From Acidaminobacter sp. (GTDB lineage Bacteria > Bacillota > Clostridia > Peptostreptococcales > Acidaminobacteraceae): a stretch of DNA of 64,000 nucleotides. The stretch is from NCBI RefSeq assembly GCF_030247605.1, contig NZ_JAOTSB010000004.1:1-64000 (forward strand), in the 5' to 3' direction. A program made the position numbers and the translations under genes. Positions 42,868-52,116 of the stretch are shown in pieces; position 1 is the first letter of the stretch, and every line of letters starts with the position of its first letter. The notes beneath the pieces are model-generated. The model had not been told where the DNA came from, ran no database searches, and saw only the letters and a list, made by a program, of their open reading frames with translations.

Positions 42868-43885
42868 GCTGCCATCTCCTTTCCATCAGCATAGCAAATA
42901 AAATTACGCCATTAGTGATGATCATTCTAAGGAGCTCAGCTAATTCCGGAATCAGGATGGCATTCGCAACCGGAACACTGAGGAGATAGACAAACTGATA
43001 GAGATAAGCCCCTGCCACAGCGTTCGTGATCGTCGCCTGTCTGCTTCCGCCGCCGCCGATCAACAAGGCCGAAAGCGCTGGAAAGGTCAACATGGAAGCC
43101 CCGTCATAAAGCTGCACAAAGCCGAAGCTTTGACTGTAAACGCACATACCAACGGCCGCTATGGCCGTGGAAAGGATGACCGCCAAAAGCCTGACGCGGT
43201 TCTCATCCACACCGGAGAGCCTTGCGAAGCCGCTGTTAAGCCTAAGCGCAGCCATAGCCTTCCCGTTTTGCGTTTTAAAGATCAGTGCAATTACCGCAAC
43301 GACCAGGGCATAAAATAATAAGAGCCCTAGTGGGATAGAAATTTTTCCGAGTTGGATCACCAGCGTCTCATCCAGGATAAATCTGAAGTACCCATCCAGG
43401 CTGATCTTGGGCCTAAGACCTACACCGCCCACAGGATAAAGCATTTGCCGATTGGTGAACGGTGCCACCGTCCAAAATATATTCATGAGTGGAATAAAGG
43501 CAAAGCCAGTGAAAACGCCGGCAATTTCTTCCCGACCTTTAAGCCGGTTAAGTAATTTCCCATAGGCAGCGCCAAATACTACGGCTATAGCAATCGCGAA
43601 AACCAGCGAGGACAAAAAGCCGACACCCCCCTGTAGTTTGAATTGTATCGCCAGACTCATGCCAACCAGTGCCGCACTTAACCCAACCGGCATTCCAAAA
43701 TTCAAACCTACTCCAGCGTGAATCATTGGCAGAAGAGATAAGACCATGATCCCATTCATCGCGAATTTGACCATGGATTCGCTCAGAATGGGGAATAGCG
43801 GCAACCCGACATAAAAGCCGCCAGCGAGCAGCATGGCCAAATAGATGAGGATCACTATGGTCGGCGGCTTTAATTTAATGCGCAT
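42860..43885 (-). CDS. BMP/sugar-type ABC permease 1
   Basis: 341 residues, about nine to ten helices. Conserved GVGLNFGMPVGLSAALVGMSLAI, KGREEIAGVFTGFAF and LSGVDENRVRLLAVILSTAIAAVGM match the second permease of the same operon. Overlaps the ATPase gene by 11 nt and the next permease by 8 nt, showing tight translational coupling. Confidence 0.88.
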   Translation of the reverse strand: MRIKLKPPTIVILIYLAMLLAGGFYVGLPLFPILSESMVKFAMNGIMVLSLLPMIHAGVGLNFGMPVGLSAALVGMSLAIQFKLQGGVGFLSSLVFAIAIAVVFGAAYGKLLNRLKGREEIAGVFTGFAFIPLMNIFWTVAPFTNRQMLYPVGGVGLRPKISLDGYFRFILDETLVIQLGKISIPLGLLLFYALVVAVIALIFKTQNGKAMAALRLNSGFARLSGVDENRVRLLAVILSTAIAAVGMCVYSQSFGFVQLYDGASMLTFPALSALLIGGGGSRQATITNAVAGAYLYQFVYLLSVPVANAILIPELAELLRMIITNGVILFAMLMERRWQHA

Positions 43886-45473
43886 CCCTATGCCCCCTCT
43901 CCCCAGACATGACTCGAATCATCTGCTTTGGATCCTCTAATGCCTTAAAAACTTTCACGACCTCGCCGTCCCTGAAAACCGCGATCCTGTCACAAAGCCT
44001 GATGAGCTCCTCCAACTCACTTGAGGCAATAATCAAAGTTGTGCCGATAGTCCTGTTCATCTCAATCAGCAGCTTCAGCACCATTTCTTTTGATTGGATG
44101 TCCATGCCTCTTGTGGGCTCACCTACAAACAGAAGCTTAGGAGACATGGCAATGGCCCGTGCGATGCATACCTTTTGCTGATTTCCTCCGCTGAGCTCCC
44201 TGACATGCTGATGGGGGCCTCTGCACTTGATCCCTAAAGCTCTGATCATCTCAAGCGCGAACGCATCCGCCTGCTGCTGATTTGACAGTCCAAAAGGCAG
44301 AGGCCAAAGCCTGCTGATAAAGCGCTTCAAATTATGTCTGGCAGCAAAGGCAATATTCTCACTTATGGAAGCGTGGAGCATAAGACCCAGCTCCTTGCGT
44401 TCATCAGGCAACATGAAGGCGCCCTGCCTCAATGCTTCCTGAATGGAGCCCGAGCTTAAACGTTGTCCGTCCAGTTCGATTTCCCCCGTCCACGGCACAC
44501 CTCCCATCAAGAAATTACCCGGCATAGTAAAGCCATGGCCTGCTAAACCCGTCAGTCCCATAACTTCGCCCTTATTGACCTCAAGACTTATCCCTGCTGA
44601 GGCGATGGATTCAGTCCTGGACGCTATCTGCTTCATTTTGAGGAAAACCGTTTCCGTCATGTTTTCTTCCCTGAAATGCTGAGCTTTGAGGACACCCTCA
44701 CCGATCATGTCGAGTGCAAGTTTCTCAGGGTCAAGCTCTGGCGCGAGGTGCTGACTTACGACACGTCCGTCCCTGAGGACAGTTACTCTGTCACATAAAG
44801 AGACGACTTCTTCCAGTCGATGTGAAACAAAGAGAATGACAATCCCCTTTTGTTTAAGTCTTTTTAAGGCCTCCATCATGTCCTTTGCATTTTCCTGACT
44901 CATGGAGGCCGTAGGCTCATCCAAAATTAAGAGACGAAGACCGTCTCTACCTACCTCCCTTCCAATTTCTACAAATTGCTTGAGATGGACCGGCAGGTTG
45001 CGGACTTTTTCATCCATATTGAGCTCTATCCCAAGAGAAGCCAGGGCCTCAGAAGCCAGCCTTCGGTTTTCAACTTCTAAAATTGGAGAAAATGATGCCC
45101 CCACAAGACGGTCGATCAGAGGGTTTGAAACCTCGTATCCTGCCCTCAGGTTGTCCTTGACGCTCATTTCAGGCATTAAGGCAAACTCCTGATGAACCAT
45201 ACCTATACCCTGCTGTATAGCTTCCACAATGCTCCCTGGCGAAGCTGTCTGACCCGCTACCCTTATTTCCCCACTAAAGCCTCCTGTTTCCGCTATGACA
45301 GGATGCCCATTCAAGATATTGAGCAAGGTACTTTTACCTGAACCGTTGGAGCCGACAAGCCCATGGATTTCTCCCGCCCAAAGGGACAGATCAACTTGGT
45401 CCAGGGCACGAGCTTCGCCAAAGCATTTGCTGATTTGCTTCATTTCAATTATTGGCTGACCCATGTTATTCAT
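43875..45473 (-). CDS. Double-domain ABC ATPase, sugar/nucleoside type
   Basis: About 532 residues from ATG 45473; ATG 45464 is equally possible. Two ATPase halves: Walker A VGSNGSGKSTL with signature-like LPVHLKQFVEIG and Walker B LLILDEPTASM in the first, and a degenerate Walker A (GLAGHG) with canonical LSGGNQQKVCIARA and VGEPTRGMD in the second. This asymmetry is normal in RbsA/BMP systems, where one site is inactive. It energises the importer with permeases 42860 and 41761. Confidence 0.9.
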   Translation of the reverse strand: MNNMGQPIIEMKQISKCFGEARALDQVDLSLWAGEIHGLVGSNGSGKSTLLNILNGHPVIAETGGFSGEIRVAGQTASPGSIVEAIQQGIGMVHQEFALMPEMSVKDNLRAGYEVSNPLIDRLVGASFSPILEVENRRLASEALASLGIELNMDEKVRNLPVHLKQFVEIGREVGRDGLRLLILDEPTASMSQENAKDMMEALKRLKQKGIVILFVSHRLEEVVSLCDRVTVLRDGRVVSQHLAPELDPEKLALDMIGEGVLKAQHFREENMTETVFLKMKQIASRTESIASAGISLEVNKGEVMGLTGLAGHGFTMPGNFLMGGVPWTGEIELDGQRLSSGSIQEALRQGAFMLPDERKELGLMLHASISENIAFAARHNLKRFISRLWPLPFGLSNQQQADAFALEMIRALGIKCRGPHQHVRELSGGNQQKVCIARAIAMSPKLLFVGEPTRGMDIQSKEMVLKLLIEMNRTIGTTLIIASSELEELIRLCDRIAVFRDGEVVKVFKALEDPKQMIRVMSGERGHRDAH

Positions 45474-45584
45474 CTGCCTTTCATTTTTACTTTGATAATA
45501 CATCAACATAGTTTTGAGCCCCAGGCAATACATTTGCCTGGGGCTCTTATGACCATCTTTGATGTCATTTTCTAAAAAACATTA

Positions 45585-46736
45585 TTAGTAGAAAATCGAA
45601 TCCATAATCGTCAAATAATAGTTGTCCATTTCAGGCTTCATTGGGTTCATTTCAACACCCACACCAAACTTATCCTGCGCCAGTGCAATGAGGTATTCTG
45701 AGCTTAAGGCTTCCTCAGGCGTTTTGCCGCTGTCTATAAGATCCTTGGCGACCTCCACAGCGAATTCAGGCAGGAAGATGGTAATTGGGACGGGCCAACC
45801 GGAAAGTCTGCCTGTCATGTCCGCATCTGCTGCTTTTTCACTGATCATGGCATTGATTTTGTCAAAATTGCCAACATCTTCAGCAGCAATTTCAAGATTC
45901 ATAACTGTAGGAAATGCTTGTGTCGGCGTTGGGCAGCACTGCTCAGCCATGATGAATTTGAGTTTGAGTGCTTCATCGAGGATGACATCATACATTGGGC
46001 AATTTGAGCCAAAGATGTTTGTGTCAACTCCATATTTTTCGATTTGGCGCGGAATGTCTTCTCTCAGAAACTGCTGCATTGCAGGAACGCCGCCATCGCC
46101 CGCTTGAGGATCTGGTGTGACGATTTCAACAAAAGTCATGCCAAGCTGTTCACTGGTAGTCTTCATCATCTCTTTGCGCTTTGAGATCGCCTCTTTTGCA
46201 AGGTGTGTTGGGAAGCTGTAATGGATAAAGGTTTTGGCACCCATGTTATGCGCTTTCTCAACAATGGTCTGACCGCGTCTTGCCCAGTCCGTATCGAGAT
46301 TGATATCTATGTATTGGGCCATCATATCCGGATCATCCCAAATTGGTGCAGTTACCGTGATAATTTCCGGTCTGGTTTCTTCAATTTTCTGAAGTGCAGG
46401 AAGCAGGCCGGATTGACCTGAGACTACGACAACAGCTTTCATTTCCGGATCGTCCGCAAGGCTGACAATCTGGCTGATTGCGGTTTCCAACTCAACGTTG
46501 AAGTTTTCAGGAAGCGTGATATGTTTAACGATGTCAGGATATTTCGCGACCATATTTTCGCCCGCGCGGTATTCATCTTCACTTGTTGACAGTGTTGGTG
46601 TAACGATGCCGATTTTGTAGCCTGGCGCCTTTTCTGCTTCCGGTGCTCCTGCTTGAGATTGGGCAGGCGCTGAGCAGCCTGAAAGGCTGATGAGAACCAT
46701 AGCTAATACAAGGATCAAACTTATTCCCTTTTTCAT
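45585..46736 (-). CDS. DUF3798 substrate-binding lipoprotein
   Basis: 383 residues. The signal peptide ends in LISLSGCSAP, followed by a short Ala/Gln/Glu linker and a type I periplasmic-binding fold: KIGIVTPTLSTSEDEYRAGENMV, AVVVVSGQSGLLPAL and GSNCPMYDVILDEALKLKFIMAEQCCPTP. DUF3798 proteins are presumed binding components for uncharacterised ligands. ATG overlaps the reductase stop (ATGA), so the two proteins are made together. The C-terminus shows clustered Pro/Met without known function. Confidence 0.85.
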   Translation of the reverse strand: MKKGISLILVLAMVLISLSGCSAPAQSQAGAPEAEKAPGYKIGIVTPTLSTSEDEYRAGENMVAKYPDIVKHITLPENFNVELETAISQIVSLADDPEMKAVVVVSGQSGLLPALQKIEETRPEIITVTAPIWDDPDMMAQYIDINLDTDWARRGQTIVEKAHNMGAKTFIHYSFPTHLAKEAISKRKEMMKTTSEQLGMTFVEIVTPDPQAGDGGVPAMQQFLREDIPRQIEKYGVDTNIFGSNCPMYDVILDEALKLKFIMAEQCCPTPTQAFPTVMNLEIAAEDVGNFDKINAMISEKAADADMTGRLSGWPVPITIFLPEFAVEVAKDLIDSGKTPEEALSSEYLIALAQDKFGVGVEMNPMKPEMDNYYLTIMDSIFY

Positions 46737-47911
46737 TGTGTTGTGTCCCCTTTTCTTTTGTTATTTTTCTCTTTTATCAATTCAAGAAATGCTTCTACCC
46801 TTAATCTAATCTGACCGTTGTCGCTTTCGCTGTAATCCGTTTCGATCAAGAGATAAGGCATTTGATGACGTTCTTGCACATGCTTTTTGATTTGATGGGA
46901 CTCGACATTATAGGTGTGGCAGCCCTGCCATACCAGCTCTAAAACGCCTTCTACCTGATAATCCTCTACTAGATTGCTAAGAATTTCAAGCCTTCTTGGA
47001 TTTGGCGACATACATGGGCAAGCGACTTGAATATAATGCTCTGCAAGCGCCTCCCAAGGGTTACCATTTTCATCCACGAGATCACCTGCCGTTTTGAGCC
47101 CCCCACAGCTTTCCATGGCGCATACTACTCCGCCTGCAGCCTCTATGGCTTCAATGACTTTTTTATTAGTTGTCGGACATCCTGTCAGCAGTATTCTAGG
47201 TTTTTGGGAAAACGCATGGCGCCATTTTTCAGTTTGAGAGCGAGCCAGAACCATTTGCTTCGCTTCATTCATTTCTTTGATTCTGCTTTCGAGATGGATC
47301 TCAAAGCCTGCGGATCCCATTATGGCGTTGATTTCAGACCCCGAAAGCTTGGGCGAGCCGTTCAAGTTGAGCTCAAAGATGTCACGGACCGTTTGACGGT
47401 AACGGTTATAAAGCTTGATTTGATTGCTTAAAGATCCATCTGTGATCTTATTGCCTGTCAGGGCCTCCAAAGAATCCCGTATTTGATAAATTTCCTGAAG
47501 CCAATACTTTTTTGAGTTCTCGTAGATATAATTCTGTGGAAGCATCATTAAGAACAAGGGTTTAACCTTACTCATCAACTCAAACATCTTCTTCTTTCCG
47601 TCACAAGTTGAATCAGCGATCAAAAAATCTGTTGAATTGAAATATGGACATTCTCCGTTGATTGCATAGCCATAGCTGGATTTGACCAACGGACACAAAT
47701 TTCTTGGCAAATGCTTCTCGGCGAAAGGAATGGGCTTTTCAGACCCAGCACACAGCGATACCGGAATAGCGTCAGCAGCCGCGATCAGTTCATGCGGCGT
47801 GAAAGCACAATACACTCCTACAATTTTGGAACCTGATTTCTTAGCCTCAATACCTTCAATATAAACTCTCTCTTCAATTTCATCCTGATAAACGGCATTG
47901 AACTCTTGCAT
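46733..47911 (-). CDS. Double-cubane-cluster-type anaerobic reductase (YjiM/HgdB-like)
   Basis: 392 residues from ATG 47911 (AGGTGGAG upstream; GTG 47923 lies in that site). Cysteines typical of 2-hydroxyacyl-CoA dehydratase-related subunits are at VYCAF, NLCPLVKSSYG, CPYF, DSTCDGKKK, TGCPTT, MESCGG, ACPCMSPN and WQGCHTYN. DCCP relatives carry a [Fe8S9] double cubane and, with an ATP-driven activator, reduce small molecules. The activator gene is normally adjacent but is not present here. It heads the operon and is translationally coupled to the binding protein; the physiological substrate is unknown. Confidence 0.83.
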   Translation of the reverse strand: MQEFNAVYQDEIEERVYIEGIEAKKSGSKIVGVYCAFTPHELIAAADAIPVSLCAGSEKPIPFAEKHLPRNLCPLVKSSYGYAINGECPYFNSTDFLIADSTCDGKKKMFELMSKVKPLFLMMLPQNYIYENSKKYWLQEIYQIRDSLEALTGNKITDGSLSNQIKLYNRYRQTVRDIFELNLNGSPKLSGSEINAIMGSAGFEIHLESRIKEMNEAKQMVLARSQTEKWRHAFSQKPRILLTGCPTTNKKVIEAIEAAGGVVCAMESCGGLKTAGDLVDENGNPWEALAEHYIQVACPCMSPNPRRLEILSNLVEDYQVEGVLELVWQGCHTYNVESHQIKKHVQERHQMPYLLIETDYSESDNGQIRLRVEAFLELIKEKNNKRKGDTTQ

Positions 47912-48159
47912 CTTTGTCTCCACCTGACGTGCTGATACCCAGCTCTAATTTTATAAAATTCTCACAAACAATATGTAGTATACAAAATAAACAAAATGAA
48001 TTCAAATACAGAGTTTTGATTGATAATACCTCGCAATCAAATACTTTTATCGATGAATTTACTCTAGCTATCAAGAATTATGCAGAGAGGTAGTGATTAC
48101 GAAACCATCGGCAAAATTGTCCTTAACGTATTTATCTTGGATTAAACAAAAAATTTGAA

Positions 48160-48207
48160 AATAAAAACAATGCCTGGACGGTTCAAAGACCTAAATCACA
48201 GGCATTG
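48160..48207 (-). terminator. Terminator after agmatinase gene
   Basis: CAATGCCTG (48168-48176) and CAGGCATTG (48199-48207). On the minus strand TTTTTATTTTCAAATTTTTTG follows. It lies 36 nt past the agmatinase stop. The gap 47912-48242 otherwise holds the AT-rich promoter of the reductase operon and one motif copy (48104). Confidence 0.82.
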
Positions 48208-48242
48208 CTTCAATAAGATGCTTTATTATTTCGAGCGAACGC

Positions 48243-49169
48243 TTAAAGTCGCCCAGCCTTCCTCATAGCATGTCCCCAGCATTCCATGACAATTTTTCTG
48301 GCTGCGAACACGGATGTCCAAGACGGATCCAGCCCAGGCGCGACCTCTACCACGTCGAAGCCTATGACCGGAAGTTCAAACAACCCTTCCAAAAGGTCCA
48401 GGAGCTCTCTGGCCGTCAGGCCGCCCAGCTGCGGTGTGCCCGTGCCAGGTGCATAAGCCGGGTCCAGCGCGTCTATGTCCACAGTGATGTAGATGGCTTC
48501 CAGGTGGGCGAGCGCCGCCTTGGCTTTCTCAATCACCGCCGCGGTACCCATTTTGGAGTAATCCCGGGCACTGACCACCGGCACAGTTGTCTTCTGGATG
48601 AACTCGAGCTCCTGAGGCTCCACGGACCGGATGCCAATAAAAAACAGGTTCTCAGGCCCGGTGACGTTTTCGAGCTCCAGCGCCCGTCGCTCTGTGCAGC
48701 CGTGGGAAAGCGTGTCCCCGCCCAGCGCCTCGCAGAGGTCAAAATGCGCGTCGATGTGAATGATCCCAAAGGCTTGATCTACAGCTTTGTTGATCCCTTT
48801 AAGCACCGGAATGGTCACTGAATGGTCGCCGCCAATCATGGTAAAGAACTTTTTCTCCTTTACCAGCTCAGCAACTGCTTCTTCGACCTGGCCGAAAATC
48901 TGTTCCCTGTCGGCACCTTCAAAGTCGCCAAGGTCTTTAATCTTGAAGCCTTCCAGGGATTCGAAGCGCTCAGTTGTGGGGGCGACGGTATAAGTTATGG
49001 AACGAAGGGCGCTTGGGGCCTCCTTTGCGCCGGATCTAAAGCTGACAGAACCGTCCCAAGGGATGCCAAAGACAATGGCATCCGCCTCCTTTATGTCAAG
49101 CTTCGGCTGGTTCAAGCCGCCCCAGATTTCGGGGCTTTGGATCATGTCGTGGGTTGATTGACTTTCCAT
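48243..49169 (-). CDS. speB: Agmatinase / arginase-family ureohydrolase
   Basis: 308 residues. The binuclear manganese site is complete: MIGGDHSVT, IHIDAHFDL, SHGC and TVDIDALDPAYAPG. Length and the GTGTP motif following favour agmatinase (agmatine to putrescine and urea) over arginase or guanidinobutyrase, though these are hard to separate. GGAGGTC precedes the ATG. Monocistronic. Confidence 0.87.
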   Translation of the reverse strand: MESQSTHDMIQSPEIWGGLNQPKLDIKEADAIVFGIPWDGSVSFRSGAKEAPSALRSITYTVAPTTERFESLEGFKIKDLGDFEGADREQIFGQVEEAVAELVKEKKFFTMIGGDHSVTIPVLKGINKAVDQAFGIIHIDAHFDLCEALGGDTLSHGCTERRALELENVTGPENLFFIGIRSVEPQELEFIQKTTVPVVSARDYSKMGTAAVIEKAKAALAHLEAIYITVDIDALDPAYAPGTGTPQLGGLTARELLDLLEGLFELPVIGFDVVEVAPGLDPSWTSVFAARKIVMECWGHAMRKAGRL

Positions 49170-49318
49170 TAAATTGACCTCCTGATAGACGCGTTAACCT
49201 CGAAAGAACTTGAAGTTGACACGGCGAATTTTGAACTGTTGTATTCTTTCATTCTAACAAGAATTTTCAAGAAAGAGAACCCGGAATTGCCCGACCTTAA
49301 ATTGCCATGATCTGCTTA

Positions 49319-49349
49319 TAAAAGCCGCATCCCAATGAGATGCGGCTTT
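49319..49349. terminator. Bidirectional terminator
   Basis: AAAGCCGCATC (49321-49331) and GATGCGGCTTT (49339-49349). It lies between the stalk-domain protein gene stop and the agmatinase promoter; a dispersed-motif copy follows at 49387. Confidence 0.85.
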
Positions 49350-49408
49350 GAATGTGTAGAAAGATTTGAGGAGGGGTGCTTCTGGTGACCATCGGCAAAA
49401 AAGCTCTG

Positions 49409-50503
49409 TTATTTAGTGGTGATGTGTACCGTCCAGGCCGTGCCGTCCCAAGCGACGCCGGCTTTGAAGCTCTCCGCCAGGAAACGAGCGGGTACCAGCG
49501 TTCGGCCCTTGACCGTGTATGGCGGCGCGTCAAGCTTAAATGGGATGTTGTTGACGTAAGCGGTGCTGCTGCCCAGAACCATGGTGACCACCGTATCCCC
49601 TTTGGTCGCCGTAACTGTCTGGGTGAGTGGATCCCAGCCAACTTCGGCACCGAGAGCTTCCAGAATGGCCCGGAGCGGCAGCATAGTCCTGCCATTTTGA
49701 ATGACAGGCGGAACCTCAACCGTTAATAGCTCGTAATCGATAAAGACTCTGATTTCTTTTTGTGTTGGAACCGGCCCAGGAATCCAGTCATAAACATAAT
49801 CATAGATGCGATAGGCTTCACTGGTTTTCACCATGACCCGGTAAATGTAGCCGTCATTTCTGCCCACATCCTGATTTCTTGGCATGACTTGAGCGGTCAC
49901 CTGACCATAAGTTTTGTCCCCTGCAGCCGGTCCGGCATAGAGCTCAAGGTGAGCGTAACCCACTTCGGTGAAATAGCCTGTACTTAAGTCTCCGGGCTTG
50001 TAGATTTTTTCGTAGGACCATAAGCTGATGCCCGAGTAGAGGCTGGTAGTGTTAAAGAGCTGCGAGCCGGAAAAGCTCATACCGAATTTCTGACCGGGGA
50101 TCAGATGCGCTGGCGGTGCTGAGAATTTGAACATGCCTTTGTACAGTGACAGCCCCAAGTCCCCAGTGGCGCCCTCAGCCACCGCGCCTTCAAGCTCAGC
50201 CAAACCGAGCATATTGGAAGGCTCACGCTCAAGAACCGTGAAGTAGACGAGGTTGGGCACTTCACCGAGCACGAGAGTTTCAGTCGGTTCAGGATCGATA
50301 AACCCGGCCGAGTATACCCCTGATATATACGGGCGCTGACTTATGTATTCGTGCTCCTCAAAGTTTAAGTCGGACAGACGCCAGTAGCCTTCTGCCCACG
50401 CGAGGGATGGAGCTGTAAGCGTCATCAACAGGAGGGTCGACAGCAAGAATGAGGTCAATAGGAGGTTAGTAGACTCGTGACACTTTTGCCTGAATTTCCA
50501 CAT
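49409..50503 (-). CDS. Secreted protein with C-terminal stalk (copper amine oxidase N-like) domain
   Basis: 364 residues. Signal peptide to about residue 38 (SLAWAEG). A beta-rich unique region (about 40-255) is followed by the stalk domain: VFIDYELLTVEVPPVIQNGR, TMLPLRAILEALGAEVGWD, and GRTLVPARFLAESFKAGVAWD. Stalk domains are wall-associated modules common in clostridia, with no catalytic role known. AGGAGGAAG precedes ATG. The substrate or partner of the unique region is unknown. Confidence 0.85.
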   Translation of the reverse strand: MWKFRQKCHESTNLLLTSFLLSTLLLMTLTAPSLAWAEGYWRLSDLNFEEHEYISQRPYISGVYSAGFIDPEPTETLVLGEVPNLVYFTVLEREPSNMLGLAELEGAVAEGATGDLGLSLYKGMFKFSAPPAHLIPGQKFGMSFSGSQLFNTTSLYSGISLWSYEKIYKPGDLSTGYFTEVGYAHLELYAGPAAGDKTYGQVTAQVMPRNQDVGRNDGYIYRVMVKTSEAYRIYDYVYDWIPGPVPTQKEIRVFIDYELLTVEVPPVIQNGRTMLPLRAILEALGAEVGWDPLTQTVTATKGDTVVTMVLGSSTAYVNNIPFKLDAPPYTVKGRTLVPARFLAESFKAGVAWDGTAWTVHITTK

Positions 50504-50623
50504 AGGGCTTCCTCCTTACACATATGAAATTTTTGTTGGATAGGATATTAATACCCGCAAAAATATTCGCTAAGTCAAGTTTTTATGTACTCCCCATACT
50601 GATAAAAGTGCTTTAGCCGATGG

Positions 50624-50671
50624 TTGCAAAAACACACAATTTCCAGTATAATCATTATAGAACATATGTTC
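50624..50671 (+). promoter_or_regulatory. Promoter with LexA (SOS) box
   Basis: TTGCAA (50624-50629), exactly 17 nt, TATAAT (50647-50652), then GAACATATGTTC (50660-50671), a perfect palindrome matching the Firmicute LexA/DinR consensus (GAAC-N4-GTTC). The box covers the expected start site, so LexA would repress. TATAATCATTATA (50647-50659) also resembles a PerR box at 13 of 15 positions. Confidence 0.85.
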
Positions 50672-50721
50672 TTTCGTGAGCAAGACTCAAATTTTCAGAA
50701 TAGTCTCAAGCTCTGGTCCAA

Positions 50722-50796
50722 AATTTGAGTGAGTGACAGGCACTCAAGTTGAATGAGTGACAGGCACCAACTTCAAGCGAGTGCCTGTCACCCACC
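50722..50796. repeat. Degenerate REP-like units in the leader of the repair operon
   Basis: GAGTGACAGGCACTCAA and GAGTGACAGGCACCAACTT are followed by the reverse form GAGTGCCTGTCACCC. They fall within the transcribed leader between the promoter and AAAGGAGG. Confidence 0.7.
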
Positions 50797-50817
50797 TATA
50801 ACAAAGGAGGTCCACCC

Positions 50818-52116
50818 ATGGAATGGCAAAAAAAGCTCGAAATTCTTGCAGACAGCGCGAAATACGACGTTTCGTGCTCCTCCAGCGGAACCTCCAGAGG
50901 AAAAAGCCAAGGGATGCTGGGAACGGCCGCAGCGGCGGGAATCTGCCACAGCTGGTCGGATGACGGACGCTGCATCTCCCTGCTAAAAATCCTGATGACC
51001 AACGTTTGCGTCTATGACTGCGCCTACTGCGTCAACCGGATCTCCAGTGATGTGCCTCGAGCCACACTGTCACCCACGGAGATCGTCGATTTGACCCTCA
51101 ACTTCTACCGAAGGAACTACATCGAGGGGCTATTCCTCAGCAGTGCGGTCCTGGTAAGCCCGGACCACACTATGGAGCGAATGGTGGAGGTCGTCAAGCG
51201 GCTCAGAACCGAAGGAAAATTCAACGGTTACATCCATCTGAAAGCCATACCCGGCGCGGATCCCCGCCTGATCGCGGAGGCCGGGCGATACGCAGACAGG
51301 ATGAGTCTCAATATAGAACTGCCCACCAAGAGAAGCCTGAAGCTGCTGGCTCCGGAAAAGAACCCGGAAACCATCACGGCCCCTATGGCCCAGATCCGCA
51401 ACACCATCCTGGAGACGCGTTCTGACCAAAACAAATTCAAGAAAGCGCCTTCTTTCGTCCCGGCGGGGCAGACGACGCAAATGATCGTGGGCGCGACGGG
51501 GGAAACAGATCACCTTCTGCTGAACCTCACCGAGAAGCTCTATCAACGCTACGCACTGAAGCGCGTCTACTTCTCCGCCTATGTCCCGGTGGTCCAGAAC
51601 CACCCGGTTCTGCCCGGCCAGGTGGAACACCCCATGCTCAGGGAGCACCGTCTCTACCAGGCAGACTGGCTGCTGAGATTTTACGGCTATACGGCTGGCG
51701 AGCTGCTGGATGAGCTCAACCCTCAGTTGGACCTCGAGCTGGACCCAAAATGTCAGTGGGCGCTGCGGCATCCCGAGCAGTTTCCGGTGGAAATCAACAA
51801 AGCGGACCTGATGACACTGCTTAGAGTTCCCGGCATAGGCCCGGTTTCAGCCAGACGCATCCTCAAGTCCAGACGCTTCAGCGCCCTCAGGCCTGAGGAC
51901 CTCAAGGGGCTGGGCGTCGTCATGAAGCGCGCCAAATATTTCATTCAATGCAGCGGCAAAAAAATTGAAACCTTAAACTTCGAGACGCGGATCCTCAGAC
52001 CCCTGTTGGTGAGCGAGGAGCCCTTAAAGCTGCAGGTCCCCTCTTCCCAGCTGTCCTTCTTCGACCTGAATCCCGGTCTCTGGATTCCACCCTCCAAGGA
52101 GTTGATGCTCAGATGA
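50818..52116 (+). CDS. Putative DNA modification/repair radical SAM protein (TIGR03916 type)
   Basis: 432 residues. The radical SAM Cys set is in VCVYDCAYCVNR (about residues 63-74), with the following LFLSSAVLVSPDHTM and MSLNIELPT. A C-terminal helix-hairpin-helix EINKADLMTLLRVPGIGPVSARRIL (about 323-347) suggests DNA contact. TIGR03916 proteins co-occur with a UDG-like partner; their reaction is not established but is proposed to be DNA photoproduct or base repair. AAAGGAGG precedes the ATG. The promoter has a LexA box, directly supporting a DNA-damage role. Confidence 0.9.
   Translation: MEWQKKLEILADSAKYDVSCSSSGTSRGKSQGMLGTAAAAGICHSWSDDGRCISLLKILMTNVCVYDCAYCVNRISSDVPRATLSPTEIVDLTLNFYRRNYIEGLFLSSAVLVSPDHTMERMVEVVKRLRTEGKFNGYIHLKAIPGADPRLIAEAGRYADRMSLNIELPTKRSLKLLAPEKNPETITAPMAQIRNTILETRSDQNKFKKAPSFVPAGQTTQMIVGATGETDHLLLNLTEKLYQRYALKRVYFSAYVPVVQNHPVLPGQVEHPMLREHRLYQADWLLRFYGYTAGELLDELNPQLDLELDPKCQWALRHPEQFPVEINKADLMTLLRVPGIGPVSARRILKSRRFSALRPEDLKGLGVVMKRAKYFIQCSGKKIETLNFETRILRPLLVSEEPLKLQVPSSQLSFFDLNPGLWIPPSKELMLR

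Noticed and set aside
50647-50659. PerR box as the main control site of the repair operon
   Set aside because: It coincides with the -10 element and so may be an accident of AT-rich promoter sequence; kept only as a possibility beside the much clearer LexA box.
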